Below, in pieces: positions 8,119 through 16,812 of a stretch of DNA of 64,000 nt; positions within the stretch are counted from its first letter, which is position 1, and every line of letters begins with the position of its first letter. The stretch covers positions 1 to 64,000 of the forward strand of contig JALEJI010000028.1 of the NCBI GenBank assembly GCA_022769825.1, written 5' to 3'. The translations under genes were made by a program, and so were the position numbers. Origin of the DNA: Prevotella sp. (GTDB lineage: Bacteria > Bacteroidota > Bacteroidia > Bacteroidales > Bacteroidaceae). The notes under the pieces were generated by a model that was not told the origin of the DNA, ran no database searches, and saw only the letters and a program-made list of their open reading frames with translations.

Positions 8119-9741
8119 GGACAATTAACTGAATTCTTTATGAAAAGCCCAGGTGGACCACCACCTAACATGTGCTTTGCGATGCCGATGATGAAGGACT
8201 GGGTGCCTCGCTGGATACAACCGTGGTTGTACGTGCTGACAGCCCTTTGCTTCCAGTTTGGCGGCGGTTACTATCTCGGCGCCTTGGAGGTAATCCGTGG
8301 CACCACCAACTTCATGATAGAGGATGTGATGTTCCTGCTTTACGCCTCGTTGGCAGGTATGGCGGTCTATTTTCCGATGCTGTTCCGCATGAAGTTCCGC
8401 TTCACCAACAAGCAGTTGCTTTGCGCCTCAGCCATCGTGCTCGGCATTTGCAATATCGTGACGATGTACAGTCAGTCGATGCCTGTGCTGGTAGTGGCTT
8501 GCTTCATCGCTGGAATGGCGAAGATACAGGGCACGTTCGAATGTATGAGTAATATCCAGCTGTGGATTACCCCACGCCGTGATTTCTCCGTGTTCTTCCC
8601 AGTGCTCCATATCATCCTGCTCACAGCCATCGAGGGCAGCGGATGGTTAGCCGCATGGTTTGGCCATCATTTCACGTGGCAGATGATGCACGTGTTCACC
8701 GTAGGCACCATGTCGCTCACCCTGCTCATACAGCTCGTCTGCTGCCGTCCGTTTTGTCCGATGCCCCATCGACTCTCGCTCAAGGGCATGGACTTCCAGG
8801 GCGGATTGCTTATCTGCGTGCAGATGCTCACGTTGTCGTATATCGTGGTGTATGGCGACCATTACATGTGGTTAGACAGTCTGCACATGCGTGTGCTGCT
8901 CGGCATTGCCATCGTGCTTGCGGGCATCGTGCTTTATCGCATGCGCTACTACCGTTACCCTTACGTGGAGTTCAAGCTCTTCACGTTTCGCAACGTGGTG
9001 CCTATCCTCATCGTCACCTTCTTTGCCGAATTTGCTCTCGGTGCGGAGCATACGATGGAAGAGATTCTCTATAGTGAGGTGGTTCACTTGGAAGAGTTGA
9101 CCAAGGAGTCGCAATATATGTGGGTACTACCGGGCATGTACGTCGGCATTCTGCTCGACATCTACTGGCTGAAAGTGAGGAAATGGAAAGTTTGGAAGCT
9201 GTTCGGCATCGCCTTCTTGAGCATTGCGCTCTATGGCATGCTGATGTATTTCACGCTCGGCACAGGGGTGAACATCGAGCAATATCGCCTGGCCATCTTC
9301 CTCAGAGGATTTTCCTACGCCATCCTGGGTCCTACGTTGATGTGGGCACTGGAGGAATCGGTGCCAAGCCTCGAACTATTCTTCATGGGCTTGTTCGTGT
9401 TCAACATCTTCCACATGTATTTGGCAGGAGCGACGGGTTATGGTATTTACACCACCATCTTCTCGCATTTCTTGAATGATGACATGCAGAACTATGGCCG
9501 CCAACTCACGCTCACCCGCCTCGACTTGGCTCATTTCAACTTCGGGGAATATGTAGGAAACGACTTTCTCCACTCGATGATGCTGGTAGCGATGAAGCAG
9601 GTTTATGGCTACGTCATTTGGTTTGCCTTGGCGATAGCCGCCATCTTCTTGCTTTGCGACATTCCAGCCATCCGCACCAACATTCGCAAGGTGCCAAGAT
9701 GGTCGGTCTATGCCATCGAATATCTTGCAGGAAAGAAATAG
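8116..9741 (+). CDS. MFS multidrug exporter, DHA2/EmrB-like
   Basis: A 541-residue inner-membrane protein with about 14 hydrophobic segments, the topology of drug:H+ antiporter family 2. It is the third gene of the TolC-HlyD-MFS operon and should supply the energised pump step. The N-terminus is hydrophilic and proline-rich (FMKSPGGPPPN) before the first helix. Sequence is diverged from EmrB in the segments I can compare, so the substrate is not predicted. The start at 8116 agrees with the duplicated start region just upstream. Confidence 0.85.
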   Translation: MGQLTEFFMKSPGGPPPNMCFAMPMMKDWVPRWIQPWLYVLTALCFQFGGGYYLGALEVIRGTTNFMIEDVMFLLYASLAGMAVYFPMLFRMKFRFTNKQLLCASAIVLGICNIVTMYSQSMPVLVVACFIAGMAKIQGTFECMSNIQLWITPRRDFSVFFPVLHIILLTAIEGSGWLAAWFGHHFTWQMMHVFTVGTMSLTLLIQLVCCRPFCPMPHRLSLKGMDFQGGLLICVQMLTLSYIVVYGDHYMWLDSLHMRVLLGIAIVLAGIVLYRMRYYRYPYVEFKLFTFRNVVPILIVTFFAEFALGAEHTMEEILYSEVVHLEELTKESQYMWVLPGMYVGILLDIYWLKVRKWKVWKLFGIAFLSIALYGMLMYFTLGTGVNIEQYRLAIFLRGFSYAILGPTLMWALEESVPSLELFFMGLFVFNIFHMYLAGATGYGIYTTIFSHFLNDDMQNYGRQLTLTRLDLAHFNFGEYVGNDFLHSMMLVAMKQVYGYVIWFALAIAAIFLLCDIPAIRTNIRKVPRWSVYAIEYLAGKK

Positions 9742-9847
9742 GAGAAATTAGCAGGATACTACATTTCCACAGTCTTGAAAATGCAGATAAACGCCGCACG
9801 CGGCTATGCGTTGATTAATAAACGACATGCAGAGACCCACATTGATT

Positions 9848-9945
9848 AAAGCCACCCCCTGTGGCCGCCCCTGCAAAACGTTATCGCATGCGTAATAGGC
9901 GAAGCCGACATCATTAAAATCTTTAGATCCGTGTGAAGAAAAGAA
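9848..9945. repeat. Dispersed GC-box intergenic repeat
   Basis: The run GCCCCTGCAAAACGTTATCG (from about 9868), then GAAGCCGACAT (9901) and a box near ATCTTTAGATCCGTGTGAAG, resembles the copy at 319-385. The right part is nearly the reverse complement of 13867-13915. This fills most of the gap between the MFS gene and the luxS terminator; no gene is seen here. Confidence 0.65.
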
Positions 9946-9992
9946 AATCTCTGTAAGGGAAAGATATTCTCTATGAGGAAAAGAGAAAGATG

Positions 9993-10025
9993 AAAACAAA
10001 ATGGCGAAGCATTAATACTTCGCCA
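9993..10025 (-). terminator. Terminator of the mtnN-luxS operon
   Basis: Stem TGGCGAAG / CTTCGCCA (10002-10009 with 10018-10025) has a short AT-rich loop. On the minus strand it is followed by TTTTGTTTTC. It starts 10 bp after the luxS stop. Confidence 0.8.
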
Positions 10026-10034
10026 AAATTTCAG

Positions 10035-10514
10035 TCACTGCGGATAAGTCATGTTTTCTGGTTTCAAGTGCTCCAGCACTTCGGTCAAATATTTCTTAGC
10101 TTCCCACTTAGCCATTGGCAGGTCGTGAAGCAGATAGTTGCCGCAATCGCGTGGGGCCGCACCAGGCACGTCAGCCTCGAAGTCGGCCACGAACCGGAAC
10201 GTGCGACGCATGAGGTCGGCAATGTCCTGCGGTTCCAAGTCACCACGAAGCAGCAGGTAATTACCTGTAAGGCAACCCATTGGCCCCCAATAAATCACAC
10301 GGTCTTTCCATTCCGCGTCGTTTCTGAGGAACGTGGCCGCAAGATGCTCTATGGTGTGGAGAGCACCCGGATGAAGCACCGGCTCCCTGTTTGGTTCCTT
10401 CATGCGAATGTCGAAGGTGGTGACGGTCTCGCCACCAACCTCATCCTTACGTGATACGTATATGCCCCTAAGGAGCTTCTCATGGTTGATTGTAAACGAA
10501 GGTATCTTGTTCAT
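10035..10514 (-). CDS. luxS: S-ribosylhomocysteine lyase
   Basis: A 159-residue enzyme splitting S-ribosylhomocysteine into homocysteine and DPD, the precursor of autoinducer-2. The metal-binding HTIEHLAATFLRN motif (His-x3-His) and the later GCLTGNYLL segment with the catalytic Cys are intact, and length is normal. I start at ATG 10514, ten bases after the mtnN stop; a TTG three codons earlier is less likely. It directly follows mtnN, which supplies its substrate. Confidence 0.96.
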   Translation of the reverse strand: MNKIPSFTINHEKLLRGIYVSRKDEVGGETVTTFDIRMKEPNREPVLHPGALHTIEHLAATFLRNDAEWKDRVIYWGPMGCLTGNYLLLRGDLEPQDIADLMRRTFRFVADFEADVPGAAPRDCGNYLLHDLPMAKWEAKKYLTEVLEHLKPENMTYPQ

Positions 10515-10524
10515 TGCTAACAAT

Positions 10525-11220
10525 TTAATCTATCAGTTCAATAAACGACCGCGTGACGCTGAAGCTGTCGTCGGCCACACGGTTCCAGAAGTCAAAATAT
10601 TGCGACGCGTTAGTGTCTTTCAGTGGCACGTCGCTTATGACGCGGAATGATATGAACGGCGTCTTGTAGATGAAACAAGCCTGGGCAATTGAGCAGCTCT
10701 CCATGTCCACGGCAGTGGCATTAGGGAACTTGGATATTATGTCTTGCATCTTCTGCCTTGAGTCCACGAACCAGTCGCCACTCACCGTAAGGCCGTTCAC
10801 TATCTTGGCACCCTCAGGCATCTCCACTGTCAATGCCTTTTCCACAAGGTCAGCGGCGGCCTTGAATGTCGGCGGCATGCCTATCACCTGTCCATAACTG
10901 GCGTTGTCGCCGCAATACACGTCGTGATACACACACTCCGAGGCCACCACCACGTCGAGCGGGTTCAACGCCGTGTCGGCACCACCGGCGCAACCCGTGG
11001 AGATAATGAGGTCTGGATGATAGTTGTCTATCATCTCCACCGCGCCTATTGCAGAGTTAACCTTGCCAATGCCGCATTGCTGCAACACTACCTCATGGTT
11101 GCCTATCCTGCCGATGACAAAATCCTTATGGTTATGACGTTCGGTCGTGGCATCGTCAAGCAACGAACGGAGCTGCGCCAGCTCCTTGTCCATCGCGACT
11201 ATTACTCCTAACTTTTTCAA
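10525..11220 (-). CDS. mtnN: 5'-methylthioadenosine/S-adenosylhomocysteine nucleosidase
   Basis: A 231-residue purine-nucleoside phosphorylase-fold enzyme that removes adenine from SAH and MTA. Visible signatures are GVIVAMDKELAQL at the N-terminus, STGCAGG in the ribose/nucleobase region, and VDMESCSIAQ with the substrate-binding Met-Glu. It is co-transcribed with luxS from a -7 box at 11244-11251; together they recycle SAH to homocysteine. Length and motifs are typical. Confidence 0.95.
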   Translation of the reverse strand: MKKLGVIVAMDKELAQLRSLLDDATTERHNHKDFVIGRIGNHEVVLQQCGIGKVNSAIGAVEMIDNYHPDLIISTGCAGGADTALNPLDVVVASECVYHDVYCGDNASYGQVIGMPPTFKAAADLVEKALTVEMPEGAKIVNGLTVSGDWFVDSRQKMQDIISKFPNATAVDMESCSIAQACFIYKTPFISFRVISDVPLKDTNASQYFDFWNRVADDSFSVTRSFIELID

Positions 11221-11243
11221 AACAATAACTCCTATTTTTCATG

Positions 11244-11271
11244 CAAAGTTATGAAAAAATCACTACCTTTG
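11244..11271. promoter_or_regulatory. Divergent -7 boxes, mtnN-luxS and yfhO
   Basis: CAAAGTTA at 11244-11251 reads TAACTTTG on the minus strand (toward mtnN). TACCTTTG at 11264-11271 points right (toward the YfhO gene at 11294). Each fits TAnnTTTG and both are within 30 bp of their start codons. Confidence 0.65.
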
Positions 11272-11293
11272 CCACATAATTGACAGAAAACTT

Positions 11294-13825
11294 ATGAAAA
11301 CATTAAAGAAATGCCTGCCCGACATTTTGGCAGTGATTCTTTTTATCGTCTTGGCCGTGGCTTACTTTGCCCCTGCCGACTTCGAGGGTCGCATCCTCTT
11401 CCAACATGATTCGGCCGCCGGCATCGGCGCGAGCCGTGAAGCTCAACAATACAACGAGCAAACCGGCAAGACCACAAGGTGGACCAACTCGCTGTTCGGC
11501 GGAATGCCCACTTACCAGACGGCACCGTCATACACGAGCAACACCATCATCAACCAGGCCATCTCACTTTACCACCTTTGGCTGCCCGATTACGTGTGGT
11601 ATCTCTTCGCCTATCTCTTAGGCTTCTATATCCTTCTGCGCGCTTTCAATTTCAAGCAATACCTCGCCGCGCTTGGTTCTATAATATGGGCGTTCTCCAG
11701 CTATTTCCTCATAATCATCGCCGCGGGCCATTTCTGGAAGGTCATGGCCCTCGCCTATCTGCCGCCGATGATTGGAGGCATGGTGCTCGCCTATCGTGGC
11801 AAATACCTATGGGGCTTCACTGTCACGGCCATCTTCACGGCGTTTGAGATCAAGGCCAACCACGTGCAGATGACATATTATTACCTGTTCATCATCCTCT
11901 TCATGGTCATAGCCTGGCTCGTGGCCGCCATCCGCCAACACTGGCTGCCGCGTTTCTGGAAGGCTTCGGGCATGGTGGCTGCCGCCGCGCTTATTGGCGT
12001 GTGCATCAACCTGCCAAACCTTTACCACACTTGGCAATACCAAAAGGAGAGCATGCGCGGAAAGAGCGAACTGGTGAAGAAGAACTCCGAGCAACAGACA
12101 TCGAGCGGCCTCGACCGCGACTACATCACGCAGTGGAGCTATGGCATCGACGAGACTTGGACGCTCCTCGTGCCTAACGCCAAGGGAGGCGCCAGCGTGC
12201 CAATGGCCGCCAACGAGAAGGCGATGGAGAAAGCCGACCCGCAATTAATGCAGGCATACCAGCAGATTGGGCAATACTGGGGCGATCAGCCTGGCACAAG
12301 CGGGCCGGTATACGTGGGCGCGTTCGTGCTCATGCTCTTCTTCCTCGGCTTGTTCATAGTGAAAGGCCCCATGAAGTGGGCATTGCTCGCAGCCACGGTG
12401 TTGTCAATACTCCTGTCGTGGGGTCACAACTTCATGAGCTTCACCAATTTCTTCATCGACTATATCCCATTGTATGCCAAGTTCCGCACCGTGGCATCCA
12501 TACTTGTCATTGCCGAGTTCACGATACCGCTTCTCGCGATGCTCGCGCTCAAGAAAATCATCGACGAGCCCAACACCCTGAAAAACAACAAGAAATGGCT
12601 GTGGACATCGTTTGGTCTCACCGGCGGCCTGGCTTTCCTCTTTTGGGTAGCCCCAACGCTGTTCTTCCCCAACTATATCTCCGCGGCTGAGACCCAACAG
12701 TTTGGACAGATTGCCCAGCAGGGTCAGGAGGCGGCTCAGTTTGTCAACGCGCTTGAGGCCAACATCACCTCCGTGCGCGAATACATCTTCTCGTCCGACG
12801 CCCTTCGCTCATTCATCATCATCGCCATTGGCACGGCCTTGCTCCTTCTCTTCTACAAGAAGAAGCTCAACGCCCACTTCACCGTGGGCTGCATAGCCCT
12901 GCTCTGCCTCGTGGACATGTGGCAAGTGGACAAACGCTATCTCAACGATGGCATGTTCGTGGAGAAGAGCGTGCGCGACACGCCTCAACAGATGACAGAG
13001 ACCGACAGGATAATACTGCGCGACAAGGGGCTCGACTATCGCGTGCTCAACCTCGCGTCAAACACGTTCAACGAGAACGAGACATCATATTACCATAAGA
13101 GCATTGGAGGATACCACGCGGCCAAGCTGCGTCGCTACCAAGAGATGATCGACGCCTACATCGCCCCTGAGATGCAACGCTCGGTGCCGGCAATAGCCAA
13201 GGCGGGCGGAGACATGACGAAGGTCAACGGCGACTCCATATTCCCCGTGCTCAACATGCTCAACGCCAAATACTTCATCTTGCCTTTGCAAAACAACCGC
13301 AACGTGCCATTGCAGAATCCTTACGTCAACGGCAACGCGTGGTTCGTGGACAAGCTCTACTACGTGGGCAACGCCAACGAAGAGATAGCAAAGGTTGGCA
13401 AGATTGACCTCAAGCACGAGGCGGTGGCCGACAGCAAGTTCGAGACGCAACTCGGACAGTCCACCAAGCAAGACGGTGAGTCTATGGTGACGCTGAAGAA
13501 ATACGAGCCTAACCACCTCATCTATCAAGCCAGCTCCGACAAGGGCGGCGTGCTCGTGTTCTCAGAGATATATTACCCGGGCTGGAAGGCCACAGTGGAC
13601 GGCAAACCAGTGGAGCTTGGACGTGTCAACTACATCCTCCGCGCCTTGCAGCTGAAGCCTGGCAAACACGAGGTGGTGCTCGACTTCCACCCATCTTCCA
13701 TCCGCGCCACTGAGACCATAGCCTACGTCGCCTACATCCTCCTGGCCTTGCTCATCGCCCTCGGCGTTTACACGGAGTGGAGAAAGAAGCGTGACGCGAC
13801 GGCCTCACCCTCACCTGCGGAATAA
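11294..13825 (+). CDS. YfhO family polytopic membrane protein
   Basis: An 843-residue protein with a dozen or more hydrophobic segments over residues 10-530, a soluble extracytoplasmic part (about 540-800) and a last helix near 810-830. The segment YYPGWKATVDGKPVELGRVN near the C-terminus is typical of the YfhO family. YfhO proteins resemble GT-C glycosyltransferases and in Gram-positive bacteria modify lipoteichoic acid. In Bacteroidota they probably act on envelope glycans, but the substrate is unknown. The start lies 23 bp after a -7 box. CGC arginine codons dominate. Confidence 0.85.
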   Translation: MKTLKKCLPDILAVILFIVLAVAYFAPADFEGRILFQHDSAAGIGASREAQQYNEQTGKTTRWTNSLFGGMPTYQTAPSYTSNTIINQAISLYHLWLPDYVWYLFAYLLGFYILLRAFNFKQYLAALGSIIWAFSSYFLIIIAAGHFWKVMALAYLPPMIGGMVLAYRGKYLWGFTVTAIFTAFEIKANHVQMTYYYLFIILFMVIAWLVAAIRQHWLPRFWKASGMVAAAALIGVCINLPNLYHTWQYQKESMRGKSELVKKNSEQQTSSGLDRDYITQWSYGIDETWTLLVPNAKGGASVPMAANEKAMEKADPQLMQAYQQIGQYWGDQPGTSGPVYVGAFVLMLFFLGLFIVKGPMKWALLAATVLSILLSWGHNFMSFTNFFIDYIPLYAKFRTVASILVIAEFTIPLLAMLALKKIIDEPNTLKNNKKWLWTSFGLTGGLAFLFWVAPTLFFPNYISAAETQQFGQIAQQGQEAAQFVNALEANITSVREYIFSSDALRSFIIIAIGTALLLLFYKKKLNAHFTVGCIALLCLVDMWQVDKRYLNDGMFVEKSVRDTPQQMTETDRIILRDKGLDYRVLNLASNTFNENETSYYHKSIGGYHAAKLRRYQEMIDAYIAPEMQRSVPAIAKAGGDMTKVNGDSIFPVLNMLNAKYFILPLQNNRNVPLQNPYVNGNAWFVDKLYYVGNANEEIAKVGKIDLKHEAVADSKFETQLGQSTKQDGESMVTLKKYEPNHLIYQASSDKGGVLVFSEIYYPGWKATVDGKPVELGRVNYILRALQLKPGKHEVVLDFHPSSIRATETIAYVAYILLALLIALGVYTEWRKKRDATASPSPAE

Positions 13826-13861
13826 CCTTCACACAGGGGGGCCACGCACACGGATTTTATT

Positions 13862-13990
13862 TTTCTCACACGGATTATAAAGATATTAAAGATGTCGGCT
13901 ACGCCGATTACGCATACCATGCATGAAACGCAATCTGCGCGTAGTCGAATGCGGCGTAGCAATCTTTATAATCTTTAGCATCCGTATGAA
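13862..13990. repeat. Inverted copies of a dispersed intergenic repeat
   Basis: The left part (CACACGGATTATAAAGATAT onward) is close to the reverse complement of 9893-9937. The right part (CAATCTTTATAATCTTTAGC ATCCGT) reads forward. The two halves form an imperfect long inverted repeat in the 223-bp YfhO-LolA gap. Confidence 0.65.
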
Positions 13991-14048
13991 AAATATATTC
14001 CTCATGAGAAAATAAATCCAACATTGAAAAAGTATTCTGCATAAAAAC

Positions 14049-14690
14049 ATGATAACGAACATTAGATCATCATTGAGATGGGCAATGGCAGCAATGCTGT
14101 TGCTCATCTTTTTGCCTATAAGCGCAAAGGCGGCAAGCAACGCCACTGAAGCAAGAAAACTGTTCAACAAGGCTTGGAAAATGTACACGTCGCCAAACGG
14201 CGTGTCGCTAAGCTACTCCGTGAACATAATAGGACTTTATAAGACTGCTGGAACCATCTGGGTAAAAGGAAACAAGCAACACTATCAGGAGAAGCGATAC
14301 CTTGGATGGTCAGACGCCATCCATTTCTACAAGGTCGACACGAAAAAGAAAACCGTGGACTTCCATAACCCCAAGTCGCCAAACCGCGACAAGTACCTGT
14401 CCAAGTTTACTTTCTCGCCCAACGACTACAACTACTCCTTGACCATCGAAAAGGAAAGCTACGTGGTTAACCTCGATGCCAAGGACGACGTGAAGAGCAG
14501 CATCAAGCACGCCAAGCTTGTGCTCAACCGTCACACCAACTACCCCACCGCCATGAAGATAAAGGTGGCTTTCTTCTGGACAACGGTGAAGATAAGCAAC
14601 TTCCACCCCGGCATCTCAAACGATAACATCTTCGTCTACCCCAAGGCAAAGTTCAAGGGCTATAAATTCACCAATCACTGGCCCGACTGA
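14049..14690 (+). CDS. LolA-like outer-membrane lipoprotein carrier family protein
   Basis: A 213-residue exported protein with an N-terminal signal (about residues 1-29, ending SAKAAS). An antiparallel beta-rich body follows, with the pattern Y-W-V-K-G-N-K and LVLNRHTNYPTAMKIKV seen in LolA-fold proteins of Bacteroidota. LolA ferries lipoproteins from inner to outer membrane. This copy is a distant member and could be a second LolA-fold carrier rather than the housekeeping one. It converges on the trmH-type gene 45 bp away. Confidence in the exact role is modest. Confidence 0.65.
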   Translation: MITNIRSSLRWAMAAMLLLIFLPISAKAASNATEARKLFNKAWKMYTSPNGVSLSYSVNIIGLYKTAGTIWVKGNKQHYQEKRYLGWSDAIHFYKVDTKKKTVDFHNPKSPNRDKYLSKFTFSPNDYNYSLTIEKESYVVNLDAKDDVKSSIKHAKLVLNRHTNYPTAMKIKVAFFWTTVKISNFHPGISNDNIFVYPKAKFKGYKFTNHWPD

Positions 14691-14735
14691 TTCGTCACGA
14701 CCTCGGTGTCTACAGCCCGTGACGCGCGCTCCACC

Positions 14736-15542
14736 CTACTGCCCGTTTCTCTGTCTCACTGCCTCGAAAAGCAATATCGCCGCCGACACCGACACGTTGA
14801 GCGAGTCGAGGCGGCCTTTCATGGGTATGCGTATATGCGCGTCGGCGGCCTCGCGCCACACGTTGGTAAGCCCCGTGGCCTCGGTGCCCATCACTATGGC
14901 CGTGCCGCGGCTCATGTCGGTATCATAATAAAGGCTTGAGTCTTGAAGTTGCGCGGTGAGTATCTGTATGCCCCGCTCCTTGAGAAAGGCTATGCACTCT
15001 TCAGAGGTACACGCCACCGTGGGCACCGTGAACACCGCGCCGATGCTTGAGCGTATGAGGTTGGGGTTGAAAAGGTCGGTCAACGGGTCGCACACCATGA
15101 CGGCATCGGCCGCCGCAGCGTCAGCCGAGCGCAGCACGGCGCCGAGGTTGCCTGGCTTCTCCACGCGTTCCAGCACCACCACGATTGGGTCCTTGGGCAA
15201 GCGCAAGTCGGCAAGGCCCAAGTGCTTAGCCCTCATCTCGGCGACCACGCCTTCCGTGCCTTCCCTGTATGCCATGCGGCCATAGACCTTCGCCGACACC
15301 TCATGACCCACGCCCTCGCGCGCCAAGGCGAGTATCTCCGCGGCACCGTCGTAAGCCTGAAGAATCTCCGGACAATAGAACATGGTCTCAACCTCGTAGC
15401 CAGAATGGATGCAATGAAGCAATTCGCGGGCGCCCTCCACGACGAAGAGCCCCTCAGAACGCCTGAATGCCGACTTCTGCTGCAACTGTATCAGCCGCTT
15501 GACCTTTGGGTTTTGCGCGCTTGTGATAATTTCCCTTTCCAT
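14736..15542 (-). CDS. TrmH/SpoU family RNA 2'-O-methyltransferase
   Basis: A 268-residue SPOUT-class methyltransferase with an N-terminal RNA-binding domain (residues 1-95) and a C-terminal knotted SAM-binding domain. The three SpoU motifs are visible: VVLERVEKPGNLGAVLRSADA, IVMGTEATGLTNVW, and IRIPMKGRLDSLNVSVSAAI. It probably methylates a ribose in 23S rRNA (RlmB-like) or tRNA; the target is not set by sequence. Its -7 box ends only 6 bp before the ATG, so the mRNA may be leaderless. It is divergent from the GSCFA gene. Confidence 0.9.
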   Translation of the reverse strand: MEREIITSAQNPKVKRLIQLQQKSAFRRSEGLFVVEGARELLHCIHSGYEVETMFYCPEILQAYDGAAEILALAREGVGHEVSAKVYGRMAYREGTEGVVAEMRAKHLGLADLRLPKDPIVVVLERVEKPGNLGAVLRSADAAAADAVMVCDPLTDLFNPNLIRSSIGAVFTVPTVACTSEECIAFLKERGIQILTAQLQDSSLYYDTDMSRGTAIVMGTEATGLTNVWREAADAHIRIPMKGRLDSLNVSVSAAILLFEAVRQRNGQ

Positions 15543-15548
15543 ATCTCA

Positions 15549-15596
15549 CAAAATTACTAATTTATCTACTATTGACCAAAAATTCCCGTAACTTTG
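15549..15596. promoter_or_regulatory. Divergent -7 boxes next to both start codons
   Basis: CAAAATTA at 15549-15556 reads TAATTTTG toward the methyltransferase ATG (15542). TAACTTTG at 15589-15596 points to the GSCFA ATG (15601). Only 6 and 4 bases separate the boxes from the start codons, so both mRNAs should begin at or beside the AUG. Confidence 0.6.
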
Positions 15597-15600
15597 TGGC

Positions 15601-16488
15601 ATGGAATTCAGAACCATTGTAGACATTCCCGAAAGCCCTTGGAAGATAGAGCCTTGCGAGCGCATGCTGTTCATAGGCTCGTGCTTCGCCGACAATATCG
15701 GCAAGCGGTTCACAGAAGAGAAGTTCCGCGCCGTGGTCAATCCTTATGGCGTGATGTACAACCCCGCCAGCATCCTGCACACCGTGCGACGCTTGACGCA
15801 AGACGACGCCATGCCTTTCTCTCCCGACGAACAAGGTACTGCCGTGATGACCCTTGGCACCAACCACGTCTACATTCTCAAGGAGACGGGCGAGATAGTG
15901 GACAACTGCCAGAAACGGCCCCAACGCCTGTTTGAGGAGCGGGAGCTGTCCATCACCGAGTGCGCCGCCTACCTCGACAAAGCCATACAGCTCATCAGCC
16001 ACCGTTTCCCAAAGACACGATTCATCCTCACAGTGTCGCCCATACGCTATCGCAAGTACGGCTACCATGAGTCGCAAATGTCGAAGGCCACGCTCATGCT
16101 TGCCATCGACTCATTGGTGAAAGCTCAAACGTCAACGCCAGGCGGTCACAGCACAACCGTCGACGCCCAGAGCATCACTTATTTCCCGTCATTCGAGATT
16201 ATCAACGACGAGCTTCGCGACTACCGCTTCTACAAGCCCGACATGCTCCACCCTTCCGACCAAGCCGTGGACTACATCTTCGAGCGCATGGCATCCACAT
16301 ATTTCTCAGATGCCACAACGGCTTTTCTCAAAGAGTGGAAACCCATACGCGAGGCCCTCAACCATCGACCGCTTCACCCCGAGAGCGAGGAATACCGACT
16401 GTTCAGAATCAAGACCGAGGAGAGGCTCAAGCAACTTGAGGACAAATACAACGGACGGCCACAGGGGCCGCAACCTGCAAATCACTAA
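15601..16488 (+). CDS. GSCFA domain protein
   Basis: A 295-residue soluble protein of the GSCFA family, named for the motif seen here as IGSCFADNIGK (residues 25-35). The family is SGNH-hydrolase-like; the GSC serine and the DMLHPSDQAVDYIFERM block near residue 220 (Asp-x2-His) fit a Ser-Asp-His esterase centre. The substrate is unknown; acyl-ester removal from a surface glycan is a guess. The C-terminal residues GRPQGPQPANH and the stop are encoded by a copy of the dispersed GC-box repeat. Confidence 0.85.
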   Translation: MEFRTIVDIPESPWKIEPCERMLFIGSCFADNIGKRFTEEKFRAVVNPYGVMYNPASILHTVRRLTQDDAMPFSPDEQGTAVMTLGTNHVYILKETGEIVDNCQKRPQRLFEERELSITECAAYLDKAIQLISHRFPKTRFILTVSPIRYRKYGYHESQMSKATLMLAIDSLVKAQTSTPGGHSTTVDAQSITYFPSFEIINDELRDYRFYKPDMLHPSDQAVDYIFERMASTYFSDATTAFLKEWKPIREALNHRPLHPESEEYRLFRIKTEERLKQLEDKYNGRPQGPQPANH

Positions 16489-16812
16489 CCAAGTTTACAA
16501 AACTGTTCCGACGATTTTATATGCTTTTGGCGTTTTTCCGTGGACAGCAATCATTTTACATACTAAAGGTTTATAAACCCTCATTGTCGTTTTTTATGAA
16601 TAATATAGGTGAAATTGCGATAGCATTTTCACACTATTTTTCACTCTGAATAAGAATATTTCCAGCAAAAACGCCCGTTTAGTTACATTTCAAAAGATTT
16701 TTGCATCTAAAGCTTATTTTTTATCAAAAAAGTTTTGTTTTTTTTACTGACTATTACTAATTTTGCATTTAATTACAAATAAGAACTATATTTTAATTTA
16801 AATGAGAGATTT
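16489..16812 (+). promoter_or_regulatory. AT-rich leader and promoter of the first SusC operon
   Basis: This 324-bp gene-free stretch is AT-rich. It holds a full Bacteroidota promoter: TTTG at 16734-16737, a 20-bp spacer and TAATTTTG at 16758-16765, giving a leader of about 40 nt before the ATG at 16813. No terminator hairpin for the GSCFA gene and no anti-sigma target were recognised. Confidence 0.7.

Noticed and set aside
14693..14728. Terminator between the LolA-like and TrmH-type genes
   Set aside because: CGTCAC/GTGACG can pair, but the loop is long and there is no T-run on either side.
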